64,000 bases of DNA from Halorientalis regularis (GTDB lineage Archaea > Halobacteriota > Halobacteria > Halobacteriales > Haloarculaceae), in assembly GCF_023698535.1 (NCBI RefSeq), contig NZ_JALJCL010000014.1:46467-110466 (forward strand), read 5' to 3'. This document shows positions 58,750-64,000 of the stretch, in pieces. The notes under the pieces were generated by a model. It ran no database searches. It saw only the letters and a program-made list of their open reading frames with translations, and had not been told where the DNA came from. The translations under genes were made by a program, and so were the position numbers. Within the stretch, counting starts at the first letter, position 1. Every line of letters begins with the position of its first letter.

Positions 58750-59126
58750 CAGGTCGTGGCGACAGCCTCGATCTCGACGCCGACGCCTTTCGGGAGGTTC
58801 GCGACTTCGACGGCACTGCGAGCCGGCGGCTCGTCGTCGAAGTAGGTGGCGTAGGTCTCGTTCATGGCCTCGAAGTCGTCGATGTCGGCGAGGTAGACGG
58901 TGACTTTCAGCACGTCGGCCATGCCCGCCCCGGCCTCGTCGAGGATGGCGGCGAGGTTGTCCAGGGCCTGCTCGGTCTGGTCGGCGATGGGGGCGTCGTC
59001 GAGCAGGTCGCCGTCCGGCGTGAGGGGAATCTGGCCGGCCGTGAAGACCAGGGAGTCGGTCGCAGTGGCCTGGCTGTAGGCCCCGACCGCCGCGGGCGCG
59101 TCGTCGGTGCTGACGGTGCGTTTCAT
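58749..59126 (-). CDS. ridA: RidA-family reactive enamine/imine deaminase
   Basis: A 125-residue protein of the Rid (YjgF/YER057c/UK114) family, which removes reactive 2-aminoacrylate made by threonine/serine dehydratases. MKRTVSTDDAPAAVGAYSQA and LVFTAGQIPLTPDGDL are the usual first strands, and ARSAVEVANLPKGVGVEIEA with the conserved Arg is the active-site strand. ATG 59126 is used because it begins the family core. The threonine deaminase at 61083 in the same window offers a functional partner (inference). Confidence 0.95.
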   Translation of the reverse strand: MKRTVSTDDAPAAVGAYSQATATDSLVFTAGQIPLTPDGDLLDDAPIADQTEQALDNLAAILDEAGAGMADVLKVTVYLADIDDFEAMNETYATYFDDEPPARSAVEVANLPKGVGVEIEAVATT

Positions 59127-59231
59127 GGACGACCACGGGGGCGGCGCGGACTTAAACACCGGCGGTGCGTCGCCGATGCGTTGGCATGTACACGCCCACC
59201 TTTTTGCACGGCCGGGGAGTCAGATGGAATA

Positions 59232-60086
59232 ATGACAGACGGAGTCGAACCCCCGGAACTCACGGCCGACCGCATTCTGACCCTGGACGACGACCGCTTC
59301 ACGACCGACAGCGTGGCGCTGGTGACCGGCGCGGGCTCGGGCATCGGCCGCGCGACCGCGGTGGCACTGGCCCAGAACGGTCTCGCTGTCGCTGCGACCG
59401 ACGTGGACGAGGAGGGACTGGCAAACACGACCGAGAAGGCCGCGGAACTGGACACGGGCGGCGAGATTCACGAGATCGCCGGCGACCTGACCGACGACGA
59501 GGACGTGCGACGGATCGTCGACGAGGCCGCCGAGGTGGGCGACCTGCGTTACGTCGCCAACATCGCGGGCCTCCAGCACATCTCGCCGCTGCCGGAGTTC
59601 CCGATGAAGCAGTACGATCTGCTGCACGACGTGATGCTCCGGGCCCCGTTCCTGATCGCCAAACTCGTCATGCCCCACATCCGCGAGACCGACGACGGCG
59701 TGGGCGCTATCGGCAACATGTGTTCGATCCACGGCCACACGGCGACACAGGACAAGGCCGGCTATATCACCTCGAAGTTCGGCCTGCGGGGGCTGACCAA
59801 GTCCATCGCGGCCGAGGGGGATGGTCCCCTGCGCGCGTTCACCGTCTCGACGGGCTACGTGAAGACGCCGCTCGTGACCGAGCAGATTCCCGACACCGCC
59901 GAGGAGCGAGGCATCTCCGAGCAGGAAGTCGTCGAGGACGTGATGCTCGGGGAGTCACAGGTCACGGAGATGATGGAACCGGTCGACGTGGCGAACCTCT
60001 TCACGTTCGGGTTCTCGAAGTACGGCCAGCACCTCGACGGCGAGGACCTCACCTGGGACGGCGGCCACCTCTCGACGTACGAGTAG
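59232..60086 (+). CDS. SDR-family 3-hydroxybutyrate dehydrogenase-like
   Basis: A 284-residue short-chain dehydrogenase. The cofactor loop ALVTGAGSGIGRATAVA, an acidic end of beta2 (AATDVDEEGL), NIAGLQHISPL, and the active site Ser-Tyr-Lys in GNMCSIHGHTATQDKAGYIT followed by SK are present. The resemblance to D-3-hydroxybutyrate dehydrogenases, and the patatin gene 31 bases downstream, suggest it oxidises 3-hydroxybutyrate freed from polyhydroxyalkanoate, as described for Haloferax mediterranei. Substrate is inference. Confidence 0.85.
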   Translation: MTDGVEPPELTADRILTLDDDRFTTDSVALVTGAGSGIGRATAVALAQNGLAVAATDVDEEGLANTTEKAAELDTGGEIHEIAGDLTDDEDVRRIVDEAAEVGDLRYVANIAGLQHISPLPEFPMKQYDLLHDVMLRAPFLIAKLVMPHIRETDDGVGAIGNMCSIHGHTATQDKAGYITSKFGLRGLTKSIAAEGDGPLRAFTVSTGYVKTPLVTEQIPDTAEERGISEQEVVEDVMLGESQVTEMMEPVDVANLFTFGFSKYGQHLDGEDLTWDGGHLSTYE

Positions 60087-60117
60087 AGTTACGTGGGCCG
60101 GCCGTCGAAGCAGTGAC

Positions 60118-61077
60118 ATGAGCGACGAGGCGAACGTCGCGATCGCGTGCCAGGGCGGGGGCAGTCACACCGCGTTCACCGCCGGCGTCCTCTCGGAGTT
60201 GCTGCCCGCCGTCGACGAGCGGGGCGACCGGCTGGTCGGCCTCAGCGGCACCTCCGGCGGCGCGTTCGCGGCGCTGGCCGGCTGGTACGGCCATCTCGCC
60301 GACGACACGACCGCGCCGGCGGTGCTGTCCGATCTCTGGACGGAACTGTCGGCCTCGGGCCCCGCCGACAGAGCGGGCAACGATACGCTGGTCTGGACGA
60401 CTCGGCTCGAGAACATGGGCGTCCCGTTCCCGGAGATCAGCCCGCACCAGCACCCGTTCACGGGCTGGGGACAGAACCGACTCCGGCGGACGCTGGAATC
60501 AGTCGTCGACTTCGACGCACTCCCCGGGCTGGCGACCGCCGCGGCCCCCGAACTGGTCGTGGGCACGGTCGACATCGAGGCCGGCACGTTCGAGACGTTC
60601 ACGAACGGCGACGTGACCGCCGAGGCGGTGCTGGCGTCGGCGGCGGTCCCGGCACTGTTCCCGGCCGTCGAGATCGACGGTGACGAACACTGGGATGGCC
60701 TCTTCTCGCAGAATCCGCCGATCCGTGACCTCTATCACGTCCCGCCGGAGCGCAAACCCGACGAACTGTGGGTCGTCCAGATCAACCCCCAGACCCGCGA
60801 GGGTGAACCGACCTCGATGCGGGAGATCGCCGACCGCCGCAACGAACTCGCGGGCAACCTCTCGCTCAACCAGGAACTACACACGGTCGAACAGATCAAC
60901 GAGTTCGTCGCCGAGGGCTACCTCCCCGACGACGAGTTCCGCCACACCGAGGTCCGCCGCATCGGCTTCGACGGCGACCTGGGGTACGCCTCGAAACTCG
61001 ACCGCAGTCCCGAGTTCGTCGACGATCTGATCGAGACGGGCCGCGAGCGTGCGACCGACTTCCTCGACGGGCTCTGA
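60118..61077 (+). CDS. Patatin-like depolymerase/phospholipase
   Basis: A 319-residue patatin-fold hydrolase. The oxyanion GGGS motif (CQGGGSHTAFT, residues 11-20), the nucleophile Ser45 in GLSGTSGGAFA, and the Asp193-Gly of the DEHWDGLFSQNPP loop make a complete Ser-Asp dyad. Haloarchaeal PHA depolymerase PhaZh1 is a patatin of this size located next to a 3-hydroxybutyrate dehydrogenase gene. The same linkage here supports a role in degrading stored polyhydroxyalkanoate; a phospholipase is the alternative. Confidence 0.88.
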   Translation: MSDEANVAIACQGGGSHTAFTAGVLSELLPAVDERGDRLVGLSGTSGGAFAALAGWYGHLADDTTAPAVLSDLWTELSASGPADRAGNDTLVWTTRLENMGVPFPEISPHQHPFTGWGQNRLRRTLESVVDFDALPGLATAAAPELVVGTVDIEAGTFETFTNGDVTAEAVLASAAVPALFPAVEIDGDEHWDGLFSQNPPIRDLYHVPPERKPDELWVVQINPQTREGEPTSMREIADRRNELAGNLSLNQELHTVEQINEFVAEGYLPDDEFRHTEVRRIGFDGDLGYASKLDRSPEFVDDLIETGRERATDFLDGL

Positions 61078-61082
61078 GAGAC

Positions 61083-62294
61083 CTACAGCAGGACCTCCGT
61101 CTCGTAGCCCGCGTCTTCGAGGGCGTCCAGCACGGTCTCGACGTGGTCGTGGCCGCGGGTCTCCAGGTCGAGTTCGACCTCGGCGTCGTTCATCGCCACG
61201 TCTCTGGAGGTACGGTCGTGGCGGATGGCGTAGATGTTCGCGCGATGCCGCGAGAGGATGTTCGTCAACTCCTCCAGCGTGCCGGGCCGGTCTTTCAGGA
61301 CCGTGCGCAATCGCAGGTAGCGACCGGTCTTGACCAGTCCCCGCAGGATCACCGTCGTGAGGGTGTTGAGGTCGATGTTCCCGCCACAGAGCGTCGGGAT
61401 CATAACCTCGTCGTCGGCGTACTCGAACCGCTCTTCGAGGATGGCCGCCAGCGGGACCGCACCCGCGCCTTCCACGAGGGTCTTCGAGCGTTCCAGCAGT
61501 TTGGTGAGCGCGATAGCGATCTCCTCGTCGCTGACCGTCACCACCTCGTCGACGCGGTCCCGGATGATCGGGAAGGTCTCGTCGCCGATCCGTCGGGTCG
61601 CGATGCCGTCGGCGATGGTCTCGACGCTGTCGCGCTCGACGATCTCGCCCTTCGCCAGCGACGCGGCCGCGCTGGAGGCCCCCTCGGCCTGGACGCCGAT
61701 CACGCGCACGTCCGGGTCCCGGCCCTTGATCGCCGTGGCAATCCCGCCGATGAGTCCACCGCCGCCGATAGGGACGACGACCGTCTCCACCTCGGGGCAG
61801 TCCTCGATGATTTCGAGGCCGAGAGTTCCCTGCCCGGCCATCACCATCGGGTCGTCGAAGGCGTGGACGTACGTGCGGCCCGCCTCGCGTTCGAGCTCGT
61901 GGGCGTGGTCGGCAGCCTCGCTGTAGTCCTCGCCGTGGAGGACGACCTCGGCCCCGTAGTTCCGGGTGGCCTTCACCTTCGAGACCGGGGCGGGTTCGGG
62001 CATGACGATCTTCGAGTCGACGCCGGAGCGCGTGGCCGCCAGCGCGACTCCCTGGGCGTGGTTGCCGGCGCTGGCCGTCACGACGCCAGCCTCGCGCTCG
62101 GCGTCGGTCAGCGTCGCGATGCGGTTGGTCGCACCGCGGATCTTGAACGCACCCGTCCGCTGAAACGTCTCCAGTTTCAGGTGGACCGCCGCGCCGGTCA
62201 TCGCGGAGAAACTGTGGGAGTACTCCAGCGGGGTGTGCCTGGCAGTCTCGGCGACTCGCTCTCTGGCGGCCTCCACGTCGGCGAGGTCGAGCAT
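61083..62294 (-). CDS. ilvA: Threonine ammonia-lyase (with ACT domain)
   Basis: A 403-residue PLP enzyme converting threonine to 2-oxobutyrate and ammonia. PLP Lys51 is in RTGAFKIRGATN, the substrate loop is SAGNHAQGVA, the phosphate loop PIGGGGLIGGIATA. A C-terminal ACT domain (about residues 325-403, YLRLRTVLKDRPGTLEELTN) should bind an allosteric amino acid such as isoleucine. ATG 62294 is preferred over an in-frame Met upstream. It meets the patatin gene nearly end-to-end (5 bases). Confidence 0.94.
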   Translation of the reverse strand: MLDLADVEAARERVAETARHTPLEYSHSFSAMTGAAVHLKLETFQRTGAFKIRGATNRIATLTDAEREAGVVTASAGNHAQGVALAATRSGVDSKIVMPEPAPVSKVKATRNYGAEVVLHGEDYSEAADHAHELEREAGRTYVHAFDDPMVMAGQGTLGLEIIEDCPEVETVVVPIGGGGLIGGIATAIKGRDPDVRVIGVQAEGASSAAASLAKGEIVERDSVETIADGIATRRIGDETFPIIRDRVDEVVTVSDEEIAIALTKLLERSKTLVEGAGAVPLAAILEERFEYADDEVMIPTLCGGNIDLNTLTTVILRGLVKTGRYLRLRTVLKDRPGTLEELTNILSRHRANIYAIRHDRTSRDVAMNDAEVELDLETRGHDHVETVLDALEDAGYETEVLL

Positions 62295-62539
62295 AGCCGG
62301 TCTTTCCACTACGCGGAGTTAGGTATTTCCCGACCCGAAACCACAGCGGGCTGATCGGCGCACTCCCTGCGCCGTCTGGCGGTCGGCAAAAGCGGAATGG
62401 AGCGTGTGACTGCGTTTCTACACGCACCCCCGAGGGACTTAAACCCCGTGGACATTCTATCGCTCCGAAACCGCCACACAGCGGCCGTATATGACCTGTG
62501 TCAGACGGGTAGCTGACGGGCGTCCAACTATATAAATGG
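62295..62539. promoter_or_regulatory. ilvA upstream region with TATA-like boxes
   Basis: A 245-base gap. On the minus strand GGTTTAAGTCC (near 62433-62443) is a good TATA box for the threonine deaminase gene, giving a leader of about 115 bases. A further TATATA-like element, ATTTATATAG, is at 62527-62536. Confidence 0.4.
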
Positions 62540-63187
62540 TTAGAGCAGTGACCGAAGTGAGCGAGTGCGGACGCCACACTGCTCGCGGAACTCGCAGGGG
62601 GAACACTTCGCGTCGTTGTCGATCCGGGCGGGTGGGCCGTCGACGGCGTCGGCCGTGCGGACGGCGCTCCGGTAGGCGGCCTTCCGGCGGGTGGTCAGCG
62701 GCACCGTTCGGACGACGCCGTAGGCCGGATACTCCGCGAAGGCGCGCTCGACCGGCGTCTCACGTTCCCACGACAGGGCCTTCGCCGCCGCGACCAGCCG
62801 CACGGTCTGGGGTTCCCAGACTCCCTCTTCGGGTGGCCGGCCGGCGAACACGAGCGACGGGGCCAGCGGGTCTTCGATGGTCTTGTGGGCGACGCCGCGA
62901 CACTCCCGGCCCTCAAGCGTGCGCTCGCGGATGGGTGGGTCGGCCAGCGCCTCCCAGGCGTCGAGGCGCGCCTTCGCCTGGCCCAGTCGAGACCGGAACG
63001 TCGTGGGCGAGACGTCGATGGGCGCGGCCAACAGGTCGGCGTCCGAATCGAGCAGGCGCTCGTACTCGAAGGCCAGACTCCGGCAGGCCGCGACGTCGTC
63101 TGGCACGTCCGGCGGGCCGGCGCGGCGGCGGTAGTACAGTTTTCGCGGACAGTACGCAGCCGTCTCCACGTCCCGGAACGTGTGCAT
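62540..63187 (-). CDS. Cas4-like Fe-S protein lacking an evident nuclease motif
   Basis: A 215-residue protein resembling stand-alone Cas4/RecB-type proteins (Dna2 family). FRDVETAAYCPRKLYYRRR at the N-terminus contains the first Cys; DNDAKCSPCEFREQCGVRTR at the C-terminus gives three more, the four ligands of a 4Fe-4S cluster. Between them the expected PD-(D/E)XK triad is not evident: PLAPSLVFAGRPPEEGVWEP and QTVRLVAAAKALSWE are in its place, without a clear E-x-K. It may bind DNA without cutting. No cas genes or repeats are in the window. Confidence 0.8.
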   Translation of the reverse strand: MHTFRDVETAAYCPRKLYYRRRAGPPDVPDDVAACRSLAFEYERLLDSDADLLAAPIDVSPTTFRSRLGQAKARLDAWEALADPPIRERTLEGRECRGVAHKTIEDPLAPSLVFAGRPPEEGVWEPQTVRLVAAAKALSWERETPVERAFAEYPAYGVVRTVPLTTRRKAAYRSAVRTADAVDGPPARIDNDAKCSPCEFREQCGVRTRSLRSLL

Positions 63188-63251
63188 GGCCGGAGGTGGT
63201 CCCGGACTGGTACTTGAACGTTCGTGACGACCCGGTCGCCGGCGGTGCGTC

Positions 63252-63647
63252 TCAGCCGGCGATCCGCGCGTAGACCGTCCGGAGCGCGACGAACACGACG
63301 ACGGCGAGCAACCCGCCGGTGCCGAGGCTGTGGAGCGGCGTGAACACGCCCTCGACGACCTCGGTCACCAGCCAGACGGCCGCGGCGACGGCGACGATGG
63401 CGAGTAGCCGCCCCTCGACGCCGATCCCACGGAACCAGGACCCGACGCGCTCACCGAACGACGACGCGGCGACCGGCCCCATCGCGACCGCGAACGCGAC
63501 GAAGCCGACGGCGGCCCAGAGCCAGGCGAGGGAACTCGGGAGGAGCAGGTTCTGGACCACGACGAGCAACGCCAGCGCCGCGACGAGTAGGTCGGTCCCG
63601 CTCGGCGAGTCCGTGGACAGCCAGTTGCGGGGAGCGAGGACACCCAT
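63252..63647 (-). CDS. Four-helix membrane protein, unknown
   Basis: A 131-residue protein beginning MGVLAPRNWLSTDSPSGTDL. Hydrophobic segments are LLVAALALLVVVQNLLLPSS, LWAAVGFVAFAVAMGPVAAS, GRLLAIVAVAAAVWLVTEVV and LGTGGLLAVVVFVALRTVYA. ATG 63647 is preferred to the earlier Met at 63788, whose extra residues come from a hairpin repeat. No motif of enzyme or carrier. Confidence 0.65.
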   Translation of the reverse strand: MGVLAPRNWLSTDSPSGTDLLVAALALLVVVQNLLLPSSLAWLWAAVGFVAFAVAMGPVAASSFGERVGSWFRGIGVEGRLLAIVAVAAAVWLVTEVVEGVFTPLHSLGTGGLLAVVVFVALRTVYARIAG

Positions 63648-64000
63648 CGTATTGGAGATTTGAACAACCGGCGAAAAGAAAACTGTGCTGTGCGGTGCGG
63701 ACGCCGTAAGCGTCCGGCGGCGAAGCCGCCGGTTCCCGGGATTCGCGCCGTTGGCGCGAATCCCGTGTTTTTCCCCAAGTTTTTGCAATAGTGAGGGAGC
63801 AAAGCTCCCTCATACCATGCGAACGGGCGGCTTCGCCGCCCGTGAGCAGACGGGGGGTTCGCCGCTGGCGAACGGCGGTGTTCAGATAAGGATGAAGAGT
63901 GAGGCGGTGTGTTTTCTGAGTGATCTGTGCCCGAAAACACACGCCTCGGCGGTAGTATCGACCAGATCGACTTAGAGTTTGTTGAACGCGAGGCGACACC
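63648..64000. repeat. Hairpin cluster, T5C4AAGT5GC repeat copy 3, and long hairpin
   Basis: No gene. A hairpin array includes GGCGGC/GCCGCC (63717-63731, loop GAA), GGGATTCGCGCC/GGCGCGAATCCC (63738-63764), TTTTTCCCCAAGTTTTTGC (63768-63786) and TGAGGGAGC/GCTCCCTCA (63792-63812). A separate 16-base stem with one bulge (63901-63916 with 63933-63947) follows. This matches the pattern at 54303 and 58153. Confidence 0.8.

Noticed and set aside
59192..59206. CCCACCTTTTTGCAC before the SDR gene as a fourth copy of the T5/T5 repeat
   Set aside because: Only half of the core matches and no flanking hairpins exist; better explained as promoter sequence.
1..64000. CRISPR arrays, rRNA operons and replication-origin (orc/ORB) repeats
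   Set aside because: No regularly spaced repeats, rRNA sequence, Orc1/Cdc6 gene or ORB-like repeats could be recognised anywhere in the window.

Overview
The window is chromosomal DNA from an extremely halophilic archaeon. The evidence is high GC, strongly acidic proteins, archaeal information-processing genes (aIF2 gamma, Rpo7, Spt4, S24e, S27ae, Kae1-Bud32, thermosome, Trm1), TATA boxes about 27 bases before start codons that imply leaderless mRNAs, Tat signal peptides, PGF-CTERM surface anchors, and a haloarchaeal-type malate synthase. The gene content suggests a relative of Haloarcula or Halomicrobium; that placement is inference.

Layout. Bases 1-6.4 kb hold a truncated MBL-fold hydrolase, small conserved genes and the conserved translation/transcription block aIF2 gamma - PIN - rpo7 - spt4 - dephospho-CoA kinase - S24e - S27ae. 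From 6.4 to 13.1 kb are a secreted propeller-like protein, Kae1-Bud32, an ITP pyrophosphatase, a PIN protein with a tiny upstream ORF, and a MOT1-like anion transporter. From 13.4 to 18.4 kb lie a TrkA-type potassium regulator and the glyoxylate shunt, with malate synthase and isocitrate lyase on either side of a Bat-type regulator.

From 18.4 to 35.5 kb the window is a mosaic accessory region. It holds three solitary TnpB genes, a tRNA-Thr, an AT-rich HNH gene, an integrase remnant, and a small island at tRNA-Gly(CCC) between perfect 107-bp repeats that carries an HsdR_N-type nuclease. Ordinary genes lie between these (NAD synthetase, enoyl-CoA hydratase, a histidine kinase, a KaiC-like ATPase, an Nmad3-like protein). 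The third TnpB appears nuclease-dead (catalytic Glu changed to Ala) and is followed by an elaborately folded RNA-like segment ending at the stop codon of the next gene.

From 35.5 to 48.8 kb the genes are mostly core: an acyltransferase, CPBP protease, aldo/keto reductase, Trm1, YihY, PAP2, glnA divergent from lrp, TetR-MATE and an AEC transporter. From 48.9 to 52.3 kb a Tat-exported PhoX-like phosphatase ending in cohesin-like and dockerin repeats is followed by a surface-anchored cohesin protein. These may form a cell-surface cohesin-dockerin assembly. From 52.5 to 64 kb are a lipoprotein, thermosome, hydrolase, tRNA-Ser, RidA, a likely polyhydroxyalkanoate-mobilising pair (3-hydroxybutyrate dehydrogenase and patatin depolymerase), threonine deaminase and a Cas4-like protein without an obvious nuclease core. 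Three gaps here share an undescribed-looking hairpin - T5C4A(C/A)GT5GC - hairpin repeat.

No CRISPR array and no rRNA were seen.
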